Positions 34,168 through 43,700 of a stretch of DNA of 64,000 nucleotides are shown here, piece after piece. The notes under the pieces were generated by a model that was given only the letters and a program-made list of their open reading frames with translations, was not told the DNA's origin and searched no databases. A program made the position numbers and the translations under genes. Every line of letters begins with the position of its first letter. Position 1 is the first letter of the stretch. The DNA comes from Flavobacterium araucananum (lineage in GTDB: Bacteria; Bacteroidota; Bacteroidia; Flavobacteriales; Flavobacteriaceae), in contig NZ_MUGS01000035.1 in assembly GCF_002222055.1 (NCBI RefSeq), positions 1 to 64,000 on the forward strand, given 5' to 3'.

Positions 34168-34752
34168 TTATAAGGTGAGTAATTTTTGTTTGGCATGTTG
34201 TTTAATATCTTCAAAAAAAAGGGTGAATTCCTGTTCAAATTCAGCATAAAATTCAACAAGTTCTTCGCTTGCAAATTGCATTTTTGAGATATTTTTAGAC
34301 CTTCGATCCATTTGAGTCAGAATTTGATGAATTCCTTCGACAGTCTGATAACTCAAAAGCCAGTTTCTTTCGATCATATAAGGCATTAACCCCTGGGTTC
34401 TTTCGGTCAGGATATCATAATTATTATGCAACGATTGGTAAAACCGATTAATAAAATCCTCCAGCTTTTCATCGGAGTATTGGGTCCAGTTTTTGGCTAA
34501 AAAATGATCGTAAATTATATCTACAATTACACCGGCATAATGATGGTATTTTTCATGTAAACGCTTGGTACTTTGTCTAAAAACATCATGCGAGTCAGTA
34601 TAAGTATCTATCGAGCGATGCAAAATAATGCCCTTTTGTACTTCTTCAGGAAAATGTTCAAACTGTTTCCCGCGAATTCCATCAGCCATAAAATTGCCAA
34701 TTTTAATTAGATCATTGTCTCCGGACAGATAAATGTGAGCTAGGAAGTTCAT
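34168..34752 (-). CDS. Acyl carrier protein phosphodiesterase family (DUF479)
   Basis: A 194-residue helical protein of the AcpH family, which removes 4'-phosphopantetheine from acyl carrier protein. MNFLAHIYLSGDNDLIKIGNFMADGIRG is the conserved N-terminus with metal-binding histidine and aspartates; ILHRSIDTYTDSHDVFRQS and IYDHFLAKNW carry the remaining ligands of an HD-like site. It lies 40 bp upstream of ggt on the same strand, so the two may be co-transcribed, but no functional link is known. Confidence 0.88.
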   Translation of the reverse strand: MNFLAHIYLSGDNDLIKIGNFMADGIRGKQFEHFPEEVQKGIILHRSIDTYTDSHDVFRQSTKRLHEKYHHYAGVIVDIIYDHFLAKNWTQYSDEKLEDFINRFYQSLHNNYDILTERTQGLMPYMIERNWLLSYQTVEGIHQILTQMDRRSKNISKMQFASEELVEFYAEFEQEFTLFFEDIKQHAKQKLLTL

Positions 34753-34756
34753 TTTT

Positions 34757-34975
34757 TTTGAAGTTTCTAAGGTTCTGAGGTGCTAAGTTTCTAAGTTCTC
34801 TCTTGTAAAAGTATGAAAACTTTTTTAGATCAGTTTTATGTTAAGGCTTTACATTATAAACTTTATATGCTACTTTGATTTAAAATCTTAGAACCTTAGT
34901 AACTTAGCCTCTCAATAACTTTTTTTAAAATTCTTAGCGACTTAGCAACTAAGAACCTTAGTAACTTTTCTATAT
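34757..34975. repeat. Tandem and inverted CTTAGAACCTTAG repeats
   Basis: The gap between the AcpH-like gene and glmM holds several copies of CTTAGAACCTTAG/CTAAGTTTCTAAG words: one orientation at 34763-34796, the other at about 34886-34912 and 34931-34967, so the block can fold as a long hairpin. Related words recur at 53225-53262. The last copy ends directly before the glmM -7 box. Confidence 0.7.
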
Positions 34976-34978
34976 TTG
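34971..34978 (+). promoter_or_regulatory. -7 element of the glmM promoter
   Basis: TATATTTG, a full TAnnTTTG match 25 bp before the glmM ATG. No TTG at the expected upstream distance; that region is repeat-derived. Confidence 0.5.
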
Positions 34979-35003
34979 TAACTGGTAACCATAACTCACA
35001 AAA

Positions 35004-36392
35004 ATGACTTTAATAAAATCGATATCAGGAATACGAGGTACAATTGGTGGAAAAGTAGGAGATAACCTGACTCCTGTAGATGCTGTAAAATTTGCATCGG
35101 CATACGGTACTTTTCTAAAAAATAATACATCAAAAGAAAAATTAACGGTTGTAATTGGTCGTGATGCCAGAATCTCCGGACCAATGATCCATAACCTTGT
35201 TGTAAATACTTTAGTAGGTTTGGGAATTAATGTAATTGATCTTGGACTTTCGACAACGCCAACTGTAGAAATAGCGGTACCATTGGAAAAAGCCGATGGT
35301 GGAATTATTTTGACAGCTTCTCATAATCCAAAACAATGGAATGCTCTGAAATTACTGAATGAAAAAGGAGAATTTTTGAGCGGTGATGAAGGGGCTAAAA
35401 TTCTTGAAATTGCTGAGGCAGAAGCTTTCGATTTCTCGGATGTAGATAATTTAGGCGAAATCACGATAAATGATGCCTATATGGATATTCATATCGACGA
35501 GGTTTTAAACTTGCCACTAGTAGATGTTGAAGCGGTAAAAGCAGCAAAATTTAAAGTAGTTGTTGATGGGGTAAACTCTTCAGGCGGAATTATTATTCCG
35601 AGATTATTAGAATTAATGGGCGTTGAAGTAGTAAAATTATATTGCGAACCAAACGGTCATTTTCCGCACAATCCGGAACCTTTAAAAGAACACTTGACAG
35701 ATATTTCTGAACTGGTAGTAAAAGAAAAAGCTGATTTAGGAGTCGTTGTCGATCCTGATGTAGATCGCTTGGCTTTTATTTGTGAAGACGGAGAAATGTT
35801 TGGAGAAGAATATACGCTGGTAGCTTGTGCTGATTATGTTTTGAGTAAAACTCCCGGAAATACAGTTTCGAACATGTCATCGTCCCGTGCTTTGCGTGAT
35901 GTAACAGTTGGACACGGCGGAAAATATGAAGCCAGTGCGGTAGGCGAGGTGAATGTAGTCGAATTAATGAAAAAAAATAATGCTATTATTGGTGGGGAAG
36001 GCAACGGCGGAATCATCTATCCGGAATCTCATTACGGAAGAGATAGTTTGGTAGGAGTGGCATTGTTTCTTACTCATTTGGCCAATAAAAAAATCTCTGT
36101 TTCGGCATTGCGTGCTTCATATCCGGAGTATTATATGAGTAAAAATAAAATTGAATTAACACCTCAAATTGATGTGGATGCAATTTTAATAGCAATGACA
36201 GAAAAATATAAAAACGAAGATATCACAACAATCGATGGTGTAAAAATTGATTTTGCTTCTGAATGGGTACATTTAAGAAAATCAAATACAGAACCTATTA
36301 TCAGAATTTATACTGAAGCACCATCTCAGGAAAAAGCAGATGTTCTGGCACTTCGAATTATAGATGAAATAAAAGCAATTGCCGGAATTTAA
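35004..36392 (+). CDS. glmM: Phosphoglucosamine mutase
   Basis: Alpha-D-phosphohexomutase of 462 residues, converting glucosamine 6-phosphate to glucosamine 1-phosphate for peptidoglycan and lipid A. The phosphoserine is S106 in LTASHNPKQWNALK; the magnesium loop is VVDPDVDRLAFI, the sugar-binding loop GGEGNGGIIYP and the phosphate-binding loop RKSNTEPIIRIY. Phosphomannomutase/phosphoglucomutase activity is a possible alternative, but GlmM is the usual call for this group in Flavobacteriia. Confidence 0.88.
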   Translation: MTLIKSISGIRGTIGGKVGDNLTPVDAVKFASAYGTFLKNNTSKEKLTVVIGRDARISGPMIHNLVVNTLVGLGINVIDLGLSTTPTVEIAVPLEKADGGIILTASHNPKQWNALKLLNEKGEFLSGDEGAKILEIAEAEAFDFSDVDNLGEITINDAYMDIHIDEVLNLPLVDVEAVKAAKFKVVVDGVNSSGGIIIPRLLELMGVEVVKLYCEPNGHFPHNPEPLKEHLTDISELVVKEKADLGVVVDPDVDRLAFICEDGEMFGEEYTLVACADYVLSKTPGNTVSNMSSSRALRDVTVGHGGKYEASAVGEVNVVELMKKNNAIIGGEGNGGIIYPESHYGRDSLVGVALFLTHLANKKISVSALRASYPEYYMSKNKIELTPQIDVDAILIAMTEKYKNEDITTIDGVKIDFASEWVHLRKSNTEPIIRIYTEAPSQEKADVLALRIIDEIKAIAGI

Positions 36393-36413
36393 ATTGTAGC
36401 AATTCAGGAAATA

Positions 36414-36452
36414 AAAACACCTCTTTCGTTCATTTGAAAGAGGTGTTTTTTT
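36414..36452. terminator. Bidirectional terminator
   Basis: A 14-bp perfect stem, AAAACACCTCTTTC (36414-36427) with GAAAGAGGTGTTTT (36436-36449), followed by further T. It separates convergent glmM and the GH128-like gene. Confidence 0.9.
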
Positions 36453-36470
36453 ATGCAGAAACCTGAGGTT

Positions 36471-37958
36471 TTAGTTTTTTATAATTTTCAGGGACTTTAC
36501 TGTAGTGCCATAAGTAGCGGTTACAATATAAACTCCGCTGGAGAGTTTGTCGCCTATTTTAATATCTTCATTTGTAAAATAGGCATCAGAAGAATAGCAA
36601 ATACTACCTTTCATGTCTACTATCTTTAAAATCAAAGGTTCTGTATCAGTAGATTTTATATGAAGTGTTGCCTGACTTTTTATTGGATTAGGATAAATCG
36701 TAAAAAAATCTTTTTCGGTCACAGGATCATTTATGCCCAAGGTTACCGCTGCTGTTACATCAATATAATTAAAGCTCATATCATTTGATTTGAATTTAAT
36801 TTTTAAGTAAACTTCTCCTCCGGGTAATACAATTCCGTTTACCGTTTTATTAGTAAAAGTTTGTGTTCCTCCTGTTGCAGGAAATGTTTCATCTGTTTTA
36901 ACGACTATATCATTTATCAAAACATCAAATTTTCCGGGAGCTGTTAGGGATGCCACTCTAAAGTTTAAATTGTATGTTCCGGGATTGTCAACTTGGAGCA
37001 TAAATTCATTCCAGTCGCCCAAATCAATCAAAGATACGTTTTGTCCTGTTCCTGAATCTGTAGTATTCTGTAAACTGGTTCCTTTTCTTCGGTAATGTTT
37101 ATTGGCGATTATTCGACCCGGAATGTTCGTTTTTTTAGACGTATAAGTAGTATTTATATAGTCAGTTCCAATAGGTTTTAAAACTCCGCTTTGCGCAGCT
37201 AATAATTGTCCTTCCAGCATATCTGTCCAGGTAGGATCAACCCTTCCGGTAAACCATGAATAACGGTAAATATCAGGATCGTTTTCAAAACTGGTTATGA
37301 TCTCTTTCATAAACGTTGTTTTTTGATCGGCAGTCTGAATTACTCTGTTCGCAAATTCTGTAACCCAAACAGGGCGATTGTATTTTTTTAGAAGTCCTGT
37401 AACGCCAATAACAGAACCCGATGAGCTATCATAAGTATGAAAAGCAATATAATCGACTTTACAATCCGGGCATAAAAGAAAAAATTGATCGTGCCACGCA
37501 ACCGGACTTGTATAACCTCCGTAATTACTGGGTCCATTAAAAGCCGGTGAAGCACTTACGATTTCCAGATTTTTAGCGGCAGCAATTTTTTCAACATTCT
37601 TCCAGGCATTTACAGCTTCCTGAGGAGTTAGTCGTGCGCCATCATTAAAATTAGGCTCATTAAAAGCAAGTAAATATTTTGCTCCGGGCTTTATTTTATT
37701 GATAAAAGATTGTACATCAGTATCGCTTACCTGTCCCCATGCCATTGGGACATATTCTACGCCAATAGCCGCATAATTGGTGTTTGTGTCATTTTCCGGC
37801 AAAGATCCCCAGTTGTACCACCACGAGATTCCGGGTTTCAGTGCAAGTAAATCTGCGGTCGAGTTTTTTCCGTAAGCTATTCCGCGTTTGGGGCTTTGAG
37901 CGAAAGTAACCATGGAAAAACATACAAGTAAAAAAGAAAAACAGCTGTTTTTTGTCAT
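36471..37958 (-). CDS. Secreted GH128-like glycoside hydrolase with CBM6-like domain and T9SS tail
   Basis: A 495-residue secreted enzyme: signal peptide (residues 1-20, ending TFAQ); an Asl1/GH128-like TIM barrel (about 22-260), with LLAFNEPNF and PVWVTEFA as likely acid/base and nucleophile glutamates; a CBM6-like beta-sandwich (about 285-405, GDWNEFMLQVDNPGTYNLNFRVAS); and a type A T9SS sorting domain (about 420-495, FFTIYPNPIKSQATL to GVYIVTATYGTTVKSLKIIKN). GH128 enzymes hydrolyse beta-1,3-glucan. The enzyme should be exported across the outer membrane by the gliding/type IX machinery. The gene stands outside the susCD locus. A -7 box TATATTTG is at 37996-38003. Confidence 0.88.
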   Translation of the reverse strand: MTKNSCFSFLLVCFSMVTFAQSPKRGIAYGKNSTADLLALKPGISWWYNWGSLPENDTNTNYAAIGVEYVPMAWGQVSDTDVQSFINKIKPGAKYLLAFNEPNFNDGARLTPQEAVNAWKNVEKIAAAKNLEIVSASPAFNGPSNYGGYTSPVAWHDQFFLLCPDCKVDYIAFHTYDSSSGSVIGVTGLLKKYNRPVWVTEFANRVIQTADQKTTFMKEIITSFENDPDIYRYSWFTGRVDPTWTDMLEGQLLAAQSGVLKPIGTDYINTTYTSKKTNIPGRIIANKHYRRKGTSLQNTTDSGTGQNVSLIDLGDWNEFMLQVDNPGTYNLNFRVASLTAPGKFDVLINDIVVKTDETFPATGGTQTFTNKTVNGIVLPGGEVYLKIKFKSNDMSFNYIDVTAAVTLGINDPVTEKDFFTIYPNPIKSQATLHIKSTDTEPLILKIVDMKGSICYSSDAYFTNEDIKIGDKLSSGVYIVTATYGTTVKSLKIIKN

Positions 37959-37995
37959 AGGTAAATAATTTAGATTTGAGTAGGATTTATCATGT

Positions 37996-38003
37996 CAAAT
38001 ATA
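37996..38003 (-). promoter_or_regulatory. -7 element of the GH128-like gene
   Basis: TATATTTG on the minus strand, 37 bp upstream of the ATG at 37958. No TTG at the usual distance, suggesting activator dependence or a weak promoter. Confidence 0.45.
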
Positions 38004-38125
38004 AGTCGTTTCCCTAATTTATGATTTTAGGCTGGCCAGAAAAAAATATTACAAAAACCCATCAAAAGCTTTATTTCCGGTATAAAACAAGAAGTTTTTT
38101 GGATTCAGATATTTTTACAAAACAA

Positions 38126-38162
38126 AAAATCCAAAAAAGTAATAGTGTCTTTTTTGGATTTT
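38126..38162 (-). terminator. Terminator of the acyltransferase gene
   Basis: A 14-bp perfect stem, AAAATCCAAAAAAG (38126-38139) with CTTTTTTGGATTTT (38149-38162), 19 bp beyond the stop at 38182, with T-rich sequence beyond on the minus strand. Confidence 0.85.
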
Positions 38163-38181
38163 AATTTTTTTGATGAAAATA

Positions 38182-39054
38182 TTATTCAACACGATGTTTC
38201 CATCTTTTGTGTGTCCATAAATAATATTGAGGAGCTTGATAAATTTGTTTTTCAACCTCTCTTAAATACTTTTCAGTAATTTCGAAGTTTTCGTATTCTT
38301 TAGGATTATCGGCTAATGGTACAATAGTAGCTTCATAATAGCCTCTTGCTACTTTGTTTACCTTTACAAAAATAACACTCAAATCGTATTTTTTAGCCAG
38401 CATTTCGGCTCCGGTATGAACAGGAACTTCAATTCCCATGAATTTCATCGAATGAAAAATTCGGTCTAATTTAGGCGATTGATCACTTGCTAATCCATAA
38501 AGGCTTAAAATTCCGTCACGTTGGTTTTGTGCCATCAGCGGAATTGTTTTTCTGGTTTCGACTAATTCAGCATCATATTTCGAGCGTATTTTTCTAATTA
38601 ATTTGTCAAAATAAGGATTGGCAATTTTTTTGTAAACGCCAATTCCTCTAAATTTAATACGTTTGTTAATAGTCAAAAGCCATTCCCAGCTGGCATAATG
38701 TGAGGCTACAAGAACAACACTTTTTCCTTTATTTTCATATTCACGAAGAACTTCAATATTGGTAATGGTAAATCTCTTTTCCATTTCTTGGGGAGTAATG
38801 CTCATTGTTTTGATCATTTCCAGAAACATATCACACATGTGCTGATAAAATTTCTTTTCGACTTCTTTTCGTTCAGCATCACTTAAATGAGGTAAAGTAA
38901 GAGCCAGGTTTTCCCGAACCACTTTTTTACGGTAGCCAACAATTCTATACATAATAAAATATACAAAATCAGATAACCAATAAAATAAACGAAAAGGAAG
39001 TATAGAGATAAGCCAAAGTAAAGGATAGGCTAATATATAAACGAGAAATTGCAT
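38182..39054 (-). CDS. Lipid A late acyltransferase, LpxL/HtrB family
   Basis: A 290-residue inner-membrane-associated enzyme that adds a secondary acyl chain to lipid A. One N-terminal hydrophobic segment (residues 2-30) anchors it. The HX4E catalytic motif is in VASHYASWEWLL near residue 120, and the family ends with YYLWTHKRWKHR. Start at 39054 (MQFLVYILAYPL) is preferred over 39096 because a -7 box TATATTTG (39069-39076) lies inside the longer version. Confidence 0.9.
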   Translation of the reverse strand: MQFLVYILAYPLLWLISILPFRLFYWLSDFVYFIMYRIVGYRKKVVRENLALTLPHLSDAERKEVEKKFYQHMCDMFLEMIKTMSITPQEMEKRFTITNIEVLREYENKGKSVVLVASHYASWEWLLTINKRIKFRGIGVYKKIANPYFDKLIRKIRSKYDAELVETRKTIPLMAQNQRDGILSLYGLASDQSPKLDRIFHSMKFMGIEVPVHTGAEMLAKKYDLSVIFVKVNKVARGYYEATIVPLADNPKEYENFEITEKYLREVEKQIYQAPQYYLWTHKRWKHRVE

Positions 39055-39068
39055 GTAAAATTTTTTTA

Positions 39069-39076
39069 CAAATATA
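39069..39076 (-). promoter_or_regulatory. -7 element of the acyltransferase promoter
   Basis: TATATTTG on the minus strand, 14 bp before the chosen ATG at 39054. No TTG at -33 was found. Confidence 0.45.
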
Positions 39077-39157
39077 AAGTAAAAATGAATAACCACCGAT
39101 ATTTTGGCCGGACGCTAACATATGTTTAAGAATGACTATATTTACATTTCACATTAA

Positions 39158-39805
39158 ATGTTTTTTATGAATACCATTTTAATAGCAATTATAATTGCTA
39201 ATGTTCTGATTAGTTACAAGGGCTTTAATGATCTTTCTTTTTTTAGAAAATACGAATTTCATGTAGGAAGTATTCGTTCCGGTGAGCAAATCAGAATGCT
39301 TTCATCAGGTTTTTTGCATGTTGATATTATGCATCTGGCTTTTAATATGCTAACACTTTGGTTTTTTGCGCCGGTGGTTATACAGTGGTTGGGTACGTTT
39401 TCTTTTGTTCTGGTTTATTTTGGAAGTTTGATTTTTGGAAGTTTACTCACCATGTTATTTCATAAAAACGACTATAGTTACAGAGCAGTTGGGGCATCGG
39501 GAGCAGTGACAGGAGTTTTATATTCGGCTATATTATTGCAACCCGATATGATGTTGGGAATCTTTTTTGTCATTCCAATACCGGCTTATTTATTCGGAAT
39601 TTTATATTTATTGTATTCCATTTACGGAATGCGCGCCAAAAATGATAATATTGGACATACAGCGCATTTTGGCGGAGCTATAGGTGGTTATTTGATTACT
39701 TTGATAAAAGAACCATCCCTAATTGTAGATCATAGTTTGATGGTTATACTATTGGCAATTCCTATTTTAATACTTTTTGTATTAGCAAAATTGGGAAAAT
39801 TATAA
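39158..39805 (+). CDS. Rhomboid-family intramembrane serine protease
   Basis: A 215-residue protein with six transmembrane helices that cleaves membrane-spanning substrates. The catalytic serine is in AVGASGAVTGVLYS (GxSG motif in helix 4) and the histidine in IGHTAHFGGAIGGYL (helix 6); SGFLHVDIMHLAFNMLTLWFF is the conserved loop 1/helix 2 region. An ATG at 39167 is an alternative start. It is divergent from the acyltransferase and 52 bp upstream of the SIMPL gene. Substrates are unknown. Confidence 0.92.
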   Translation: MFFMNTILIAIIIANVLISYKGFNDLSFFRKYEFHVGSIRSGEQIRMLSSGFLHVDIMHLAFNMLTLWFFAPVVIQWLGTFSFVLVYFGSLIFGSLLTMLFHKNDYSYRAVGASGAVTGVLYSAILLQPDMMLGIFFVIPIPAYLFGILYLLYSIYGMRAKNDNIGHTAHFGGAIGGYLITLIKEPSLIVDHSLMVILLAIPILILFVLAKLGKL

Positions 39806-39857
39806 TGCTGGCACAACTTTTGAAAGATCATTCTCAAATAATTTAAATATAACAAAA

Positions 39858-40550
39858 ATGAAGAAAGTAGTATTATTTTTAACAATCATGTTTATGACTA
39901 TGTCTTACGCTCAAGAGATCAAACAAATTCCTCAAATCAATGTAAATGGGGAAGGCAAAGTAAAAGTAGCACCTGATCAGGTTTGTATTTCAGCAACTGT
40001 TGAAACAAAAGGGAATAATGCTAAAGATGTCAAAAAACAAAATGACGAAAAAATCGATGCAGTTTTAAAATTCATCAAAAAAATGAATATTTCTGCAGTA
40101 GATTTCAAAACCAAACAAGTAGCTCTTAATCCGCAATACGATTATGAGAAAAAGAAAACTTCTTATAATGCTACTCAAACAATAGAAATTGTATTAAAAG
40201 ATTTATCTAAATACGATGAGTTAATGGAAGGTTTGGTTCAGCAAGGCATCAACCGTTTAGACAGAGTTTCTTTTGAAACTTCAAAATTAGCGCAACTTCA
40301 ATCAGAAGCTAGAAAATTAGCTATAAAAGATGCTAAAGCAAAAGCAGAAGATTACGTTTCTGTGTTAGGACAAAAAATTGGTAAAGCAATCACTATTTCT
40401 GATAACTCGCAAGTATACCACCCACAACCAATGTATGCTGCTATGAAATCAATGGCAATGGACAGCAACGGTGGAGCTGAAAATGATACCTTGGCAATTG
40501 GAGAAATCGAAGTAACTGCAAATGTAAGTGTAAGCTTTATTTTAGACTAA
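39858..40550 (+). CDS. SIMPL-domain (DUF541) exported protein
   Basis: A 230-residue protein with signal peptide MKKVVLFLTIMFMTMSYAQ and a SIMPL/DUF541 domain over the rest (INVNGEGKVKVAPDQVCISATVETKG, with the helix-rich DAKAKAEDYVSVLGQKIGKAI segment). Members form periplasmic or outer-membrane oligomers linked to oxidative stress or, in Flavobacteriia, are of unknown role. It lies 52 bp after the rhomboid gene and ends at a strong terminator. Confidence 0.88.
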   Translation: MKKVVLFLTIMFMTMSYAQEIKQIPQINVNGEGKVKVAPDQVCISATVETKGNNAKDVKKQNDEKIDAVLKFIKKMNISAVDFKTKQVALNPQYDYEKKKTSYNATQTIEIVLKDLSKYDELMEGLVQQGINRLDRVSFETSKLAQLQSEARKLAIKDAKAKAEDYVSVLGQKIGKAITISDNSQVYHPQPMYAAMKSMAMDSNGGAENDTLAIGEIEVTANVSVSFILD

Positions 40551-40587
40551 AGAGATATAAGTTCCTATCCCGAAACCCTCGGTATAT

Positions 40588-40628
40588 AAAATCCAAATCC
40601 CAATGTAAAAATTGGGATTTGGATTTTT
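40588..40628 (+). terminator. Terminator after the SIMPL gene
   Basis: A 17-bp perfect stem, arms 40588-40604 and 40611-40627 with a six-base loop, then T-run. Confidence 0.92.
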
Positions 40629-40775
40629 TTATGCTTTTATTTTAGAAGTACAAAAAATTTAAAAACCATATTTTTTGGTTTATTCACAATGATATTTTTA
40701 AATTATTGCTATTTTTAGTTGGTAATTATGCTTTTTTGGCAAACTAAAAAATACCATCATTTAATCTAATAAACC

Positions 40776-43700
40776 TTGAAGAATTTTTTTATAAATCTGA
40801 CTTTATTAATGGGATTTCACCTACTTGTTTTCGCACAGGAAAATCCGGTTAAATTTCTTGATATATCAGATGGTTTGTCTAATAATTCAGTGACTACAAT
40901 ATTTCAGGATAGTGATGGTTATATGTGGTTTGGAACGTATGATGGATTGAATAGATACGATGGCTACAATTTTAAGGTTTTTAGAAATAGAATCAACGAT
41001 AGAAAATCATTGCCATTCAATACAATTTATAATATCGAAGGCGATTCTAAAAAAAACATTTGGGTTGGTGGTGCCAATGGAGTTTGTGTTTACAATAAAA
41101 GCAATGCAACATTTAATCTGGTCGAATTTACTTTCGAAAATAAAAAACCAAAAGCTCTAAAAGACATTATTCATCAAATACGATCTGTTTCGGATAACTT
41201 GGTATTAATTGCTTCTCAAAGTTTAGGGCTTATAACTTTTGAAGATGGTTCTTTTGTTGGAAAACATCTTCCATTAAAACATCTTGAAAATAAAATTAGT
41301 ATCAACAATTATGATGCAATTGCCCTTCAGGACGATAAAAAAAATCAACATTGTTGGGTTTACGTCCGGAACGTTGGTGTTTGCAGTTATAGTTATTTCC
41401 TGAAAGATTTAAAAGTAGTTTTTCCTGTTTCTAAGGAAGTAAAATCTATGAAAATGTCTTTTGATGGAAATCTTTGGTTAGGAACTGATGAGGGGCTTTT
41501 TCTTTTGAATACCAAATCAGGTTCAATTTCTGAAAATTATCTTCATGACAAATGCAGCGTTACAGATATTCTTCTGGACAAGAAAAAAGAAATCTGGATT
41601 ACAACAGATGGTTGCGGGATTTATAAAGTGATCGAAAGCAGTAAAACAGCTATTTCGCACAATGCCTTAAAAGAAAATCAATTAGCAAAAAGTAATTCGG
41701 TTTGGAGTCTGTACGAAGATAAGTCAGGAAATAAATGGTTTGGTTCTTTGCGCGGCGGGATCAGTATGCTGAGCAGTACGCCTAAATATTTTAAAAGCAT
41801 ACGATATAATGCAAATGATCCTTCAGAAAACTTTATTCTGTCTTTTTGCGAAGATGAAAAAAAAAATATATGGGTAGGTACAGATGGTGCAGGCTTAAAA
41901 TACTGGAATAGAAAAAACAATACCTATACAAATTATAATAATAAGCTTTCGAGCACTTTTATTACCGGAATAATTCGGGATAACAATAATGATATCTGGC
42001 TGTCTACCTGGGCGGGTGGCATCAATAGAATTAACACAAAGAATAATTTGGTTGCGCATTATCAATGCTATAATCCTTATACCAAACAAGCAGAGAAAAA
42101 TATTTGGTTTGTCTACAAAGATTCAAAAGCCAATATTTGGGCAAGTGCCACAAACGAAGGTTCCTTATATCTTTTTGATCGCTCTAAAAACAATTTTGAA
42201 TTGTTTGATAAATCCATCACTAATTTGCAATGTCTAACCGAAACCAGTGACGGAAAGCTTTGGGGAGGAAATTATGCGACATTATTTGCTATCGAAAAAA
42301 CAACCGGAAAAATCAATAGAGTAACAATAGGAAATCCTATTAGATGCATTCATGAAGACACCGATAAAAATCTTTGGCTAGGCACTCAGGAAGGTGGATT
42401 ATTATTGTTTGACAGAAAAACAAATACCTTCAAAAGATTGACAACAGATGATGGATTGCCTTCAAACACCATTTTAAGGATGCTCGAGGATAAAGATGGC
42501 AACTTATGGATGAGTACTTATAACGGAGTGTGCAGATTTGATAAAAAATTAAAAACCTTCCGTAATTTTTCTGTAAATGATGGACTTCAAAGCAATCAGT
42601 TTAGTTTTAATGCAGGCTTAAAATTATCAACCGGAGAATTTTTGTTTGGAGGAATAAACGGATTTAATCTCTTTTTTCCCGAAGCAATAAAGGGATTTAA
42701 TCAGAAGAATAATTTATTGCTAACAGATTTTTATGTAAACAATCAACCGATTGAAGAAAGCAAAGCCGATTTAGTTTCAGAATGGAATTTGGGTAAAATC
42801 AAAGAAGCAAGCCTGCCTTATGATCAAACAACTTTATCGCTCGAGTTTGTTGCATTAGATTATAATAATGCCGACAAAATAAATTATGCTTACTACTTAG
42901 AAGGCTGGGACGAGCAATGGAATTATGTGGGTCAGGCACGAAAAGCAAATTATTCAAGGCTACCGGAAGGAAAATATATTTTTAAAGTAAAAACAACCAA
43001 TTTTAAAGGCGGTTGGAACAAAGACAAAAATCTAATTACAATTATTGTTCTCCCGCCCTGGTACAGAATCTGGTGGGCTTATACCTTGTATTTATTAGCA
43101 GGCATTGGAGTTGTTTTTGCTTATATAAAATACAATAAAAATAAGGAAAAACTAAAGTATAAAGTAAAAATTGCCGAATTAGAAAGTAAGAAAGAAAAGG
43201 AAATCGCAGAGAAACAATCGTCTATGTTTACCTATATTTCTCATGAATTTCGCACACCGCTTTCGTTGATTATAAACCCGCTTAAAAAAGCAGTTCAAAA
43301 AGAAAGCGTTCAAAATGGCTCTTCGGGAAGCGATTTGGCAATTGCACATCGAAATGCCAGACGACTATTAAGTCTGGTCGATCAGTTGTTGCTTTTTCGT
43401 AAGGCCGAAAATGATGCCGATTCACTTAGATTGTCGACTATCAATGTTAATAGCCTTTGCAACGAAGTGTATCAGTGTTTTGTAAATCAGGCAAAAGAGA
43501 AAAACATTAATTATAATTTTAATATTCCGGATTATGGTATTGAAATTATAGGAGATTACGAAAAAATTGAAATTTCGTTATTCAATCTAATGTCTAATGC
43601 TTTTAAGTATACGCAAACAGGAGGAGAAATTAATCTTAGGCTTGCAGAAAATGAACAAGAGGTTGAGCTCGAAATCTCTGATAACGGTGACGGAATAGCA

